Assembly: GCF_051859025.1 (NCBI RefSeq)
Contig: NZ_JBHYGL010000018.1
Span: forward strand, 1 to 64,000
Length of the DNA: 64,000 nucleotides
DNA from: Falsiroseomonas sp051859025
GTDB taxonomy: Bacteria > Pseudomonadota > Alphaproteobacteria > Acetobacterales > Acetobacteraceae
Direction of reading: 5' to 3'
The notes under the pieces were generated by a model, which saw only the letters and a list, made by a program, of their open reading frames with translations, made no database searches and had not been told where the DNA came from. Shown in pieces: positions 1 to 8,527 of this stretch; the stretch's first letter is position 1, and each line of letters begins with the position of its first letter. The position numbers and the translations under genes were made by a program.

Positions 1-3
1 CCG

Positions 4-24
4 CCAGGGGGGAGACCCCCCTGG
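4..24. repeat. Intergenic hairpin, copy A of a dispersed palindromic family
   Basis: A perfect 9-bp inverted repeat (arm CCAGGGGGG, 3-nt loop AGA) lies downstream of the minus-strand hyuA stop. The flanks (CCG before, ACC-TCGTC after) match, in reverse orientation, those of the hairpin at 23635-23655. The stem bases differ between copies but pairing is kept, so both look like members of one repeat family. The unit is cut by the window edge. It could also serve as a transcription stop, but no T-run is visible. Confidence 0.6.
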
Positions 25-79
25 ACCATCGTCAATTGCTGGGTTCCAAGGGCCCCCTTGCGTCTGACGGTCGGTGCCG

Positions 80-94
80 GGGGGCCGAGCCCCC
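80..94. terminator. GC-rich hairpin just downstream of hyuA
   Basis: A short GGGGGC/GCCCCC stem with a 3-nt loop sits 9 bases beyond the hyuA stop codon. It may act as a weak terminator on the minus strand; no T-tract follows, so this is tentative. Confidence 0.3.
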
Positions 95-102
95 TTGCGG
101 CC

Positions 103-2151
103 TTACCCCACCATCACCTCCAGCCACCCCCGCGCATCCAGCCGCGCCACATCCCCCGGCAGCAGCAGCACCGTCGTCGTATCGCTCTCCACGATCGCCG
201 GCCCCGCCACGGGTTGCCCCGGCGCCAGCGTCGTGAAGGCGAAGACCGGCAACTCCGCCACGGCACCCTCCACGAAGGCGCGGCGCGTCACGACAGGCGT
301 GGCGGGCGGGCCATCGGGCAGTAGCGGCGCGGGCAGGGGGGGCAGGCGGCCCACCGCGGCCACGCGCGCCGTCACCAGCACCACCTCCTCCCCCCGCAGC
401 GCATAGGTGAACAGCGCCTCATGCCGCGCATGGAAGGCATCCGTGAGCGCGGCGGGCAGGCCCGAAGCGGGCCAATCCACGGCGTCCAGCGGCACGCCGA
501 CCTCGAAGACCTGTTCGCCATAGCGCATGTCGGCGCTGCGGCGGATGGCGGGGTCGCCCGCCATCCATTGCGCCATGCGGTCCCGGGCCGCGGCTTCCAA
601 CTCGGCGAAGAGCGCGCGGATCGCGGGTTCATCCGGCAGCCCCGCGGCCCCCACGAGGCTGCGGCTGACCTCGTAGCGCAGGTCGGTCTGCAACATCCCC
701 CAGGCGGAAAGCCCCGCCGCCAGCAGCGGCACCGCGACCCTCGACATGCCGAGGTCCCGCGCGACCGCGCTGGCATGCAGCCCCGCGGCGCCGCCGAAGG
801 ACAGCAGGGTGAAGCCCCGCGGATCGACGCCGCGCCGCACGGTGGCCACGCGGATGCCATCCGCCATGGCGACATTGGCCAGCGCATGGATGCCCGCCGC
901 ACAGGCCATCCGGTCCAGCCCGAGGCGCCCCGCCAGCCGGTCCACCGCCGCTTCCGCCGCCGCCCGGTCCAGGCTGCGCGCCCCGCCCAGGAAGCGGTCG
1001 GGGTCCAGGTAGCCCAGCACCAGATTGGCATCCGTCACGGCGGGTTCCTGCCCGCCGCCGCCATAGCAGGCCGGCCCCGGCACGGCGCCGGCGCTGCGCG
1101 GGCCGACGCGCATCATGCCCCCCGCGCCGACATGGGCGATGGACCCGCCGCCGGCGCCGAGCGTCACGATGTCGAGGCTCTCCAGCGCGATGCGCTCCCC
1201 CCCCACCACGCGGCCGCGCCCGAGTGCGGCTTCCGCATCCTCGATCAGCGCGACATCGGTGGAGGTCCCGCCGACATCGAAGGTGACGAGGTTGCGGCCC
1301 AGCCCCGCCCGCGCCAGCGCCAGCCCCGCCGCGACACCGCCCGCGGGGCCGGACAGCGCCGTGCCCGCCGCCAGCCGCGCGGCCTCCGCCACCGGGGCCA
1401 CGCCGCCATGGGAGAGAATGACGAACAACGGCCCGTGGAACCCCCCCTCCGTCAGCCTGGTTTCCAGCCGCGCGAGATACCCCGCGACGATGGGGCCCAC
1501 GGCCGCGTTCACCACGGTGGTGGAGAAGCGCTCGAATTCCTTGATCTGCGGCAGCACGTCGGATGAGAGGGTGACATAGACGCCCGGCATGGCGGCGCTG
1601 ACCGCCGCGCCGGCGGCCTGTTCATGCGCGGGGTCGCGCCAGGAATGCAGCAGGCACACCGCGACACCGGCGACGCCTTCCGCCTTCAGCGTGGCGATGG
1701 CGGCATCCAGGGATGCGGCGTCCAGCGCCGTCTCCACCGTCCCATCGGGGCGGATGCGTTCGCGCAAGAGCAGGCGCAGGCGGCGCGGCACGAGCGGCGC
1801 CGGGACGGGCAGGCGAAGGTCGTAGCGTTCGGGCTTGAGGCCCTCCCGCATCTCGATCACGTCGCGATGGCCTTCCGTCGTGATCATGCCGATGCGCGCG
1901 GTGCGGCGTTCCAGCAGGGCGTTGGTGGCGACGGTGGTGCCGTGCACCAGGCGCTCCGTCACTTCCAGCATCTCCGCCACCGTGACGTGCAGCATCGAGG
2001 CCAGCACGGCGAGGCCATCCAGCACGCCGCGGGACTGGTCATCGGGCGTGGTGGCGGCCTTGGCGAGCAGCGTCGCGCCATCCGCGCCGACGCAGACCAC
2101 GTCGGTGAAGGTGCCGCCGACATCGACGCCGATGCGATAGGGACCCATCAT
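103..2151 (-). CDS. hyuA: Hydantoinase/oxoprolinase subunit A (HyuA family)
   Basis: 682-aa ATP-dependent ring-opening hydrolase subunit of the N-methylhydantoinase A/5-oxoprolinase family, with an actin-like ATPase fold. The N-terminal phosphate motif GVDVGGTFTDVV (about residues 8-19), a mid-protein SGPAGG, and FDVGGTSTDVALI are all present, as is a conserved PGPACYGGGG stretch. Length is normal for the family. The ATG at 2151 overlaps the hyuB stop in an ATGA arrangement, so the two subunits are translationally coupled. The start reads Met-Met, and the second ATG at 2148 is equally possible. Cytoplasmic. The substrate cannot be read from sequence: hydantoins, 5-oxoproline and other cyclic amides or lactams are all known in the family. 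Confidence 0.93.
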   Translation of the reverse strand: MMGPYRIGVDVGGTFTDVVCVGADGATLLAKAATTPDDQSRGVLDGLAVLASMLHVTVAEMLEVTERLVHGTTVATNALLERRTARIGMITTEGHRDVIEMREGLKPERYDLRLPVPAPLVPRRLRLLLRERIRPDGTVETALDAASLDAAIATLKAEGVAGVAVCLLHSWRDPAHEQAAGAAVSAAMPGVYVTLSSDVLPQIKEFERFSTTVVNAAVGPIVAGYLARLETRLTEGGFHGPLFVILSHGGVAPVAEAARLAAGTALSGPAGGVAAGLALARAGLGRNLVTFDVGGTSTDVALIEDAEAALGRGRVVGGERIALESLDIVTLGAGGGSIAHVGAGGMMRVGPRSAGAVPGPACYGGGGQEPAVTDANLVLGYLDPDRFLGGARSLDRAAAEAAVDRLAGRLGLDRMACAAGIHALANVAMADGIRVATVRRGVDPRGFTLLSFGGAAGLHASAVARDLGMSRVAVPLLAAGLSAWGMLQTDLRYEVSRSLVGAAGLPDEPAIRALFAELEAAARDRMAQWMAGDPAIRRSADMRYGEQVFEVGVPLDAVDWPASGLPAALTDAFHARHEALFTYALRGEEVVLVTARVAAVGRLPPLPAPLLPDGPPATPVVTRRAFVEGAVAELPVFAFTTLAPGQPVAGPAIVESDTTTVLLLPGDVARLDARGWLEVMVG

Positions 2152-3812
2152 CGGGGGAGATACCCTTCCGCCTTGTCGGCCTCGATCGCCGCGGGATCGC
2201 GCATCGTCTTGTCGCCCCAGCCGCCGCCGCCGCCGGACCGCACGATCAGCCGGTCCCCGGGTGTCAGCACCACGCCGGCTTCCTTGGTCTTCAGGTCACG
2301 CTCGCCGCCATCGGCATGGCGCAGCGTGTAGTGGTGTGGCGCGCCATCCTCGCCGCCCAGCATCCCCGCCGCGCCATGGCGCACGCCATCGCCGGCGGTG
2401 TTCGCGCGGGCCTCGCCCTCCGTCTCGATCCGCAAATCGAGTTCGGCGCCGAGGCCGCCGCGATACTGGCCCTCGCCCCCCGATCCCGGGCGCAATTCGT
2501 GGTGGGCGAAGAACAGGGGAAACCGCGCCTCCGCCATCTCCACGCTGCCGAATTTCAGCCCGCCGGCGGAATGCCATTCGCCGACGGAGGACCACCCATC
2601 CCCCTTGGCATGGCCGCCGCCGCCGGGCCGGGCATGGAACAGGTGCCAGACAAAGCGCCGCCCGCTGCGGCGCGGGTCCGTGCCCTGGATCGCGACCCGG
2701 AAGCGCCGCCCCCAGCCGCCCATGGCGCGGTCCGGGCAGGCCGGCGCCAGCGCCTTGACGATCGCTTCCACGATCTCGTTGGAGCAGTGGCTGGTGCAGA
2801 GCGTGACGGCCGCGCCGGGCCGGGCATTCACCACCGCGCCCTCCCGCGCCGTCAGATCCAGCGCGCGGAAGGCGCCGTCATTCTTCGCGACCTCGGGGTC
2901 CAGCAGATAGGCCAGCGCCATCCGCGCGGCGGAAAGCGTGTTGGGCCAGGATGAATTGACGAAGCCCCGCACCTGGTCGTCCGACCCCGAGAGATCGACG
3001 GAGACATGCCCGCCGCGCTTGCGAACCTTCGCGCGGATGGTGATGTCGGTGGCGCCATGCCCGTCATCGTCGAGCACGGCCTCGCCCTCGTAATCCCCAT
3101 CCGCCCATTCGCCGATGATGCGGCGCGCATGGGCCTCCGACAGATCGAGGATCGCGTCCACCGCCGCCGCCAGTTTCGCGCCGCCATGGCTGGCCAGCAG
3201 CGCATCCATGCGCTTCGCGCCGAGCCGCGCCGCGCCCCACATCGCCATCAAATCGCCGGTGAAGTCGCGCGGGATTCGCGTGTTCAGCGCCAGCATCCGG
3301 ACCAGGTCGTCGCGCAGCACATCACCCTCGCCGAGGCGGATCGGCGGGATGCGGATGCCCTCCTGCCAGATCTCATGCGCCGCCGGGTTGTAGCCGCCAT
3401 GCGTCGCGCCGCCGATATCCGATTGGTGCGCGCGCACCACGGCGAGGAAGCGAAGATGCCCCTCCCCGAATACAGGCTGGATGATGGTCAGGTCCGGCAG
3501 ATGCGAACCGCCATGCCAGGGGTCGTTCAGCAGGTAGCAATCGCCGCGCGCGATCCGCCCGCCGAAGGCATCCAGCACCGCCTGCGCCGCCAGCGGCATG
3601 GCGCCGACATGGACGGGGATGTGGTCCGCCTGCGCGACCAGCCTGGCGCGGTCGTCGCACAGCGCGATGGAGAAATCGCGGGAGGAGTTGAGGATCTGGG
3701 ATGTCGCGGTGCGCAGCAGCGCCTCCCCCATCTCCTCCACCACCGCGCGGAAGCGGTTTTCCAGCACCGCGAGGGTCACGGGATCGGGCGTCTCGGTCAT
3801 GGGCGCGTTCAT
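2148..3812 (-). CDS. hyuB: Hydantoinase/oxoprolinase subunit B (HyuB family)
   Basis: 554-aa partner subunit of HyuA. The start is placed at the ATG reading MNAPMTETPDPVTL, because the family's conserved N-terminus (DPVTLAVLENRF) begins there; the frame stays open far upstream only because of antisense GC bias. The family motif LNDPWHGGSHLPD lies in the first third and a glycine-rich SGGGGGWG near the C-terminus. A second in-frame ATG at 3800 (MTETPD) could be used instead. It is the first gene of a two-gene operon with hyuA. A 17-bp palindrome sits 1 base upstream of the start. No transporter or regulator adjoins the pair. Confidence 0.92.
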   Translation of the reverse strand: MNAPMTETPDPVTLAVLENRFRAVVEEMGEALLRTATSQILNSSRDFSIALCDDRARLVAQADHIPVHVGAMPLAAQAVLDAFGGRIARGDCYLLNDPWHGGSHLPDLTIIQPVFGEGHLRFLAVVRAHQSDIGGATHGGYNPAAHEIWQEGIRIPPIRLGEGDVLRDDLVRMLALNTRIPRDFTGDLMAMWGAARLGAKRMDALLASHGGAKLAAAVDAILDLSEAHARRIIGEWADGDYEGEAVLDDDGHGATDITIRAKVRKRGGHVSVDLSGSDDQVRGFVNSSWPNTLSAARMALAYLLDPEVAKNDGAFRALDLTAREGAVVNARPGAAVTLCTSHCSNEIVEAIVKALAPACPDRAMGGWGRRFRVAIQGTDPRRSGRRFVWHLFHARPGGGGHAKGDGWSSVGEWHSAGGLKFGSVEMAEARFPLFFAHHELRPGSGGEGQYRGGLGAELDLRIETEGEARANTAGDGVRHGAAGMLGGEDGAPHHYTLRHADGGERDLKTKEAGVVLTPGDRLIVRSGGGGGWGDKTMRDPAAIEADKAEGYLPR

Positions 3813-3813
3813 G

Positions 3814-3830
3814 GGCGGGACGGTCCCGCC
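3814..3830. promoter_or_regulatory. 17-bp palindrome directly upstream of hyuB start
   Basis: Arms GGCGGGAC and GTCCCGCC around one central base, immediately 5' of the hyuB ATG where the ribosome-binding site should be. It may be an operator or an mRNA hairpin that masks initiation. Function is inferred from position only. The rest of the 138-bp divergent spacer shows no clear promoter. Confidence 0.35.
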
Positions 3831-3950
3831 GCCACCGGCCGCCGTCAAGCCGGGTGCGGGGCGATACCGGCGCGCGCGCACGTGATCGTCTCGGTTCCGA
3901 ACCCTTGGGCAGGTGGCGCGCTTCGCCCGGGGGAAGGGCATGGGGACCCG

Positions 3951-5495
3951 ATGTACGTCACGCGCATGACCACGGATGCCGCCCAGCCACGGGGCCACGC
4001 TTCCCGCCGCTGGGCCGCGGCATCCCTGCTTCTCCTCCTGCTCCCCTTCCTGCTGCGAGCCGTCGCGCTGCCGGCCAGCGTCCTCGATCCGGATGAGGGT
4101 CTCTACCTCGTCCAGGCCATCGCCTGGCTGAAGGGGGGATGGCCCTATTTGGCGGTGTGGGACATGCACCCCGTCGGCGCGCCCGGCCTGCTGACCGTCG
4201 CGGTGGCGCTGGCGCCGAGCCCGCTGGTCGCGCTGCGCCTGGCGGGCATGGTCACGGTGGCGGCGACTTCGCTGCTGCTGATGCGCCTGGTGATGCGGCT
4301 TGGCGCCAGCCGCGCGGCCGGCTTCGCGGCCGGGCTGCTCTATGTGTGCCACACGCTGGTGCTGGGTGGCCTCGCCACCAACACGGAAATCCTCTTCGCG
4401 CCCTTCATGGTGGCGGGTGCCACGCTGATCCTGGCGGAGACGCTGGCGCCCGGCGCGCCGCGGCCTGGCCTGGTCTTCCTGGGCGGCCTCTGGTTCGGCT
4501 GCGCGCTCTGGGTCAAGCAGGTGGTGGGGCTGGAGGCTTCTTCCCTCTGGCTCACCATGGCGATCGTCGTGCTGGCCGAAAGGCGGGCCGGCATCGCGGG
4601 CGTGCTGCTGCTGGCGCTGGTTTTCGCGGTGGGCTGCGCGCTGCCCACCGCCATCACCGCCGGCGCCTATGCTGCCCAGGGCGAATTCGGCGCGTGGTGG
4701 AACAGCAACGTCACCGTGCTGATGAACTACGCGGCGGTGGAGGATGGATCGCCCGGCCTGCGGCGCGGCCTGGCGGCGGCGCTGGGCTTTCTCCTGTGGC
4801 TGCTGGCCGCGGCGGCGCTGCTGGGCCTGGCCCCGCGCCCCGCGATCCGGCGCGGCGCGCTGCTGCTGCCCTGGCTCGGCGCCGCGGTGGTGCAGGCCGC
4901 CGCGCCTGGCAAGTATTTCGACCACTACTTCCTGATGCTGCTGCCGCCGCTTTGCGCCCTCGCGGCGCTCGGCTTGCAGGCGGCGGCCATGCGCGCGGCG
5001 CGGCGTGGCGCGCGGGCGGCCGCGGTGGTGGTGCTGGCCGCCGCCATCGCCGCACTGCCCGTCTCCGCCATGCTGCTGCCGCGCCTCGGCCATGGCTTCG
5101 GCTGGCGCGGGGCGGACCCCCCCGCCCAGGTCGCCGCCATCGCCCAGGCGGAGATCGGGGCGGAGATCGGGGCGGAGGTGGCCGCCGGCGAAGCTCTGTT
5201 CGTCGCGAACTGGCACCCCGTGGTCTATGCCCTGGCCGGGCTGGACCCGCCGACCCGCTTCGCCTTCCCCGGCCATCTGGCCGGCCTGCATGCGGGGCTG
5301 ACGGGGCTCGACCAGGATGCCGAGCTCGCCCGCGTGCTCGCCCTGCCGCCGCGCATCATCGTGGTCGCGCCATCCCGCTGGTGGCTGGTGCGGCCGGAGG
5401 CCCGCGTGATGATCGAGGCCGCGCTGGTCCGCTATGATCGGATCGCGGCCATCCAGGACGGGGAAGGCGTGGTGGAGGTCTGGCGGCGCCGCTGA
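3951..5495 (+). CDS. Membrane glycosyltransferase, GT39/ArnT-like
   Basis: 514-aa polytopic inner-membrane protein. After a short basic N-terminus and a first membrane segment (run of Leu, about residues 24-39) comes the acidic loop motif VLDPDEGLYL, typical of the first periplasmic loop of GT-C glycosyltransferases that use polyprenyl-phosphate sugars. Many further hydrophobic segments follow. The start at 3951 has a purine-rich GGGAAGGG 12 bases upstream; an alternative ATG lies at 3966. The gene ends 12 bp before the acyl-CoA synthetase, so the two are probably cotranscribed. Sugar and acceptor are unknown. The C-terminal soluble part ends with a repeated AEIGAEIGAEV stretch. Confidence 0.75.
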   Translation: MYVTRMTTDAAQPRGHASRRWAAASLLLLLLPFLLRAVALPASVLDPDEGLYLVQAIAWLKGGWPYLAVWDMHPVGAPGLLTVAVALAPSPLVALRLAGMVTVAATSLLLMRLVMRLGASRAAGFAAGLLYVCHTLVLGGLATNTEILFAPFMVAGATLILAETLAPGAPRPGLVFLGGLWFGCALWVKQVVGLEASSLWLTMAIVVLAERRAGIAGVLLLALVFAVGCALPTAITAGAYAAQGEFGAWWNSNVTVLMNYAAVEDGSPGLRRGLAAALGFLLWLLAAAALLGLAPRPAIRRGALLLPWLGAAVVQAAAPGKYFDHYFLMLLPPLCALAALGLQAAAMRAARRGARAAAVVVLAAAIAALPVSAMLLPRLGHGFGWRGADPPAQVAAIAQAEIGAEIGAEVAAGEALFVANWHPVVYALAGLDPPTRFAFPGHLAGLHAGLTGLDQDAELARVLALPPRIIVVAPSRWWLVRPEARVMIEAALVRYDRIAAIQDGEGVVEVWRRR

Positions 5496-5507
5496 GGCCG
5501 CCGCAAG

Positions 5508-7013
5508 ATGGGGCCCATGCCGCGCCCCGCCACCCTGACCCAGCTCCTCGAATCCACCGCCCGGCGCTGCCCGGATGCGCTCGCCCTTGGCGGGCTGACC
5601 TGGGCGGAGGTCGCCGTCACGGTGCGCCGCCTGGCGGGCGGCCTGGCCGAGGCCGGGATCGGCCCCGGCGACCGCGTCGCCCTCTTCCTGCCCAACCGCC
5701 CCGACTTCCTGCTGCTGCTTCTGGCGCTGGCCCGGCGGGGGGCGACGGCGATCCTGCTGAACACCCGCTTCCGCTCCGCCGAGATCGGCAATCTGCTGGA
5801 ACGCGCCGCCCCCAAGGCCATCGCCATCGCCCGGGACTTCCCCGCGGTGAATGCGGAAGCGGTGCTGGAAGCGGTGCCGCCCGCGCAGCGCGCCTCGCTC
5901 CGCCTGGTGCTGGTGATGGATGGGCGGGGCATGGACCGCATCCTGGACCTGCCGGTGAAGCGCCGCGCGACGCTTGTTTCGGCGGGTGAGGCCCCGGACC
6001 TCGCGACGCCGGATGCCGAATGCCTGACCTTCACCACCTCCGGCACCACCGCCGGGCCGAAGCTGGTGCTGCACCGCCAGGCCTCCATCGCGGGCCATGC
6101 GGCGGATGTGGCGGCGCGGATCGGCACGGGGCAGCCGGGTGCGGCGCTGCTGGCCGCCGTGCCGCTCTGCGGCACCTTCGGGCTCGCTTCCGCCATGGCG
6201 GCGCTGGCCGGTGGCGCGCTGATCGCCTGCATGGAACGCTTCGACGCGGCGGAAGCCGATGCGCTGATCCGCGCCCAGTGGATCACCCACATGGTCGGCG
6301 GCGATGAATTGCTGCTGAAGCTGGCGGAAGCCGCGAATGGCCGCCCCTATGCCCCCTTCACCTTCACCGGCTTCGCCAGCTTCCACGGCCAGGCGGCGCG
6401 CGTGATGGAAGTCTCCGCCGCCCTCAACCTGGCCGTCCGCGGCGTCTATGGCAGTTCGGAGGCCCAGGCCCTGTTCGCCCTGCAGGACCCCGCCGGCCCG
6501 CATGCCGCGGTGGGCGGCGGTGTCCCCGCCAGTGCCGAGGCCGGTTTCGCGGTGGCCGATGACGCGGAATTGCTGCTGCGCGGCCCCTCGCTCTTCGACC
6601 GCTACCTCGGCGACGAAACCGCAACCGCGAATTCCCGCACGGCGCAGGGCTGGTTCCACACCGGCGACCTCGCCACCGCGCAGCCGGAGGGCGGCTTCGC
6701 CTTCATCACCCGCCGCGGCGATGCGCTCCGCCTGGGCGGCTTCCTCGTCTCCCCGGAGGAGATCGAGGGTTTTCTCCAGTGCCAGCCCGGCGTGGCGGCG
6801 GCGCAGGTGGTGGAGGCGCAGGGCAAGCCCGTCGCCTTCGTCATCCCCGGCGATGGCTATGACGAGGCGGCGCTGATGGCGGCCTGCCAGGCCAGCCTGG
6901 CCCGCTTCAAGCAGCCGGAGCGGATCATCGCCATCGAGGCCTTTCCCGTCACCGATGGCCCGAACGGCCCCAAGATCCAGCGCGCCGAATTGCGCCGCAT
7001 GGCGGCGGGGTGA
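5508..7013 (+). CDS. AMP-binding acyl-CoA synthetase family protein
   Basis: 501-aa member of the ANL adenylate-forming superfamily. Visible motifs are the P-loop-like TTSGTTAGPK (about 176-185), a GVYGSSEAQ substrate/AMP motif, and the hinge GWFHTGDLA followed by RRGDALRLGG. Expected to activate a carboxylic acid as acyl-AMP and then acyl-CoA. Start at 5508 (MGPMPRP); the ATG at 5517 is an alternative. The final lysine region (GPNGPKIQRAEL) is present. It overlaps the MFS gene by 4 bp (GTGA) and follows a membrane glycosyltransferase by 12 bp. Substrate chain type cannot be told. Confidence 0.88.
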   Translation: MGPMPRPATLTQLLESTARRCPDALALGGLTWAEVAVTVRRLAGGLAEAGIGPGDRVALFLPNRPDFLLLLLALARRGATAILLNTRFRSAEIGNLLERAAPKAIAIARDFPAVNAEAVLEAVPPAQRASLRLVLVMDGRGMDRILDLPVKRRATLVSAGEAPDLATPDAECLTFTTSGTTAGPKLVLHRQASIAGHAADVAARIGTGQPGAALLAAVPLCGTFGLASAMAALAGGALIACMERFDAAEADALIRAQWITHMVGGDELLLKLAEAANGRPYAPFTFTGFASFHGQAARVMEVSAALNLAVRGVYGSSEAQALFALQDPAGPHAAVGGGVPASAEAGFAVADDAELLLRGPSLFDRYLGDETATANSRTAQGWFHTGDLATAQPEGGFAFITRRGDALRLGGFLVSPEEIEGFLQCQPGVAAAQVVEAQGKPVAFVIPGDGYDEAALMAACQASLARFKQPERIIAIEAFPVTDGPNGPKIQRAELRRMAAG

Positions 7014-8428
7014 GCCCACCGGCCAAGGACCGCGACCCGCGCACGGTCGCCGCCATCGTCGCCTCCGCGTTGTTCATGCAGAACCTCGACAGTTCGGTGG
7101 TCGCCACCGCGCTGCCGGCCATGGCGCGGGACCTCGGCGTGGATGCGGTGCATCTCTCCGTCGCCATCACCTCCTACCTCGTTGCCCTGTGCGTCTTCAT
7201 CCCCGTCTCCGGCTGGGTGGCGGACCGCTTCGGCCCGCGCCGCGTCTTCATGGCGGCGATCATCGTCTTCACCTTCGCCTCCGCCCTCGTCGGCCTGTCC
7301 CAGGGCATGGGGTCGCTGGTCGCGGCGCGCATCCTGCAGGGCATCGGCGGCGCCATGATGGTGCCGGTCGGCCGCCTGCTGCTGCTGCGCCGCGTGCGGA
7401 AGGAGGAATTGCTGACGGCGATGACCTGGCTGACCATGCCGGCGCTGCTCGGCCCGGTCTGCGGGCCGCCGCTCGGCGGGTTGCTGACCGATGCGGTGTC
7501 CTGGCGCGCGGTCTTCTGGATCAACCTGCCGGTCGGCGCGCTCGGCCTGCTACTGGTCTGGCGCTTCATCCCGGAGGTGGAGAGCCAGGACCCCGGGCCG
7601 CTCGACATCAAGGGCCTCACGCTCTGGGGTCTGGCGCTGGCATTGCTGGTGACGGGGCTGGAGACGATCGGCCGCGGCGTGGTGCCGGGCTGGGCGACCG
7701 CCGGGGCCATCGTGGCGGGGCTGATGGCGAGCATCGCCGCCGTGCTGCATTCCCGCGCCTCCGTCCGCCCAGCCGTCGATCTCTCCCTGCTCTCGATCCG
7801 CAGCTTCGGCGTGCCGATGGTCAGCGGCACGCTGTTCCGCGCCGGTGCGGGCGCCGTGCCTTTCCTGCTGCCGCTGTCGCTGCAACTGGTCTTCGGCCTG
7901 TCGGCCAGCGGCAGCGGGCTTGTCACCTTCGCGACCGCGCTGGGGGCTATCGCCATGAAGCCGATGATCCGCCCGCTGCTGCGGCGCTTCGGCTTCCGCC
8001 GCATCCTGATGGTGAATGTCGTCATCGCCGCGGCCGGCGTCGCGGCCTGCGCGGCCTTCACGCCTTCCTGGCCGATGGTCGCGATCTTCGCCGTGCTGGC
8101 GCTGGGCGGGCTTTCGCGGTCGCTGCAATTCACCTCCATGGCCACGCTGTCCTTCGCGGATGTGCCGCAGGAGAAGCTGGCCGCCGCCACCGCCATGTCC
8201 GGCACCATCCAGCAATTCTCCGTGGCGCTTGGCGTCGTGCTGGGATCGCTGTCGCTGGAGGCGGGGATGTGGATCAGCGGCCAGGCCACGCCGCAACTCG
8301 CGGAATTCCAGCTCGGCTTCCTGATCGCGGGGGCGATGATGCTGGTCTCCTTCCTCGGCGTCATGCGCCTGCCGCCCGATGCCGGGGCGCGGGTGTCCGG
8401 CCACGGGCCCAGCGCGGGCCGCGGCTGA
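7010..8428 (+). CDS. MFS transporter, DHA2 (EmrB/QacA-like) family
   Basis: 472-aa inner-membrane exporter. The first membrane segment carries the DHA2-type LDSSVVATALPAMA motif, followed by DRFGPRRVF (MFS motif A) and a GPVCGPPLGG antiporter-type motif. Length suits about 14 helices. It starts with GTG overlapping the stop of the acyl-CoA synthetase, so the three genes from 3951 form one probable operon. Proton-driven drug or metabolite export is the family role; the substrate is unknown. The 99-bp gap to the next gene shows no evident terminator. Confidence 0.88.
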   Translation: MSPPAKDRDPRTVAAIVASALFMQNLDSSVVATALPAMARDLGVDAVHLSVAITSYLVALCVFIPVSGWVADRFGPRRVFMAAIIVFTFASALVGLSQGMGSLVAARILQGIGGAMMVPVGRLLLLRRVRKEELLTAMTWLTMPALLGPVCGPPLGGLLTDAVSWRAVFWINLPVGALGLLLVWRFIPEVESQDPGPLDIKGLTLWGLALALLVTGLETIGRGVVPGWATAGAIVAGLMASIAAVLHSRASVRPAVDLSLLSIRSFGVPMVSGTLFRAGAGAVPFLLPLSLQLVFGLSASGSGLVTFATALGAIAMKPMIRPLLRRFGFRRILMVNVVIAAAGVAACAAFTPSWPMVAIFAVLALGGLSRSLQFTSMATLSFADVPQEKLAAATAMSGTIQQFSVALGVVLGSLSLEAGMWISGQATPQLAEFQLGFLIAGAMMLVSFLGVMRLPPDAGARVSGHGPSAGRG

Positions 8429-8527
8429 GACCGCCCCCGCGAAACGCGCGTAACCCTTTCGTCGCTGCCCCGCGGCGCGGGCGCGTGCCATGCTCGCCCC
8501 CAAGAACGCCGCCTCACGGAGCCGTCC

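Noticed and set aside
3813..7019. Upstream extension of the hyuB frame on the minus strand
   Set aside because: The family N-terminus begins at 3812; the extension is antisense to the glycosyltransferase and acyl-CoA synthetase genes and has artefact composition.
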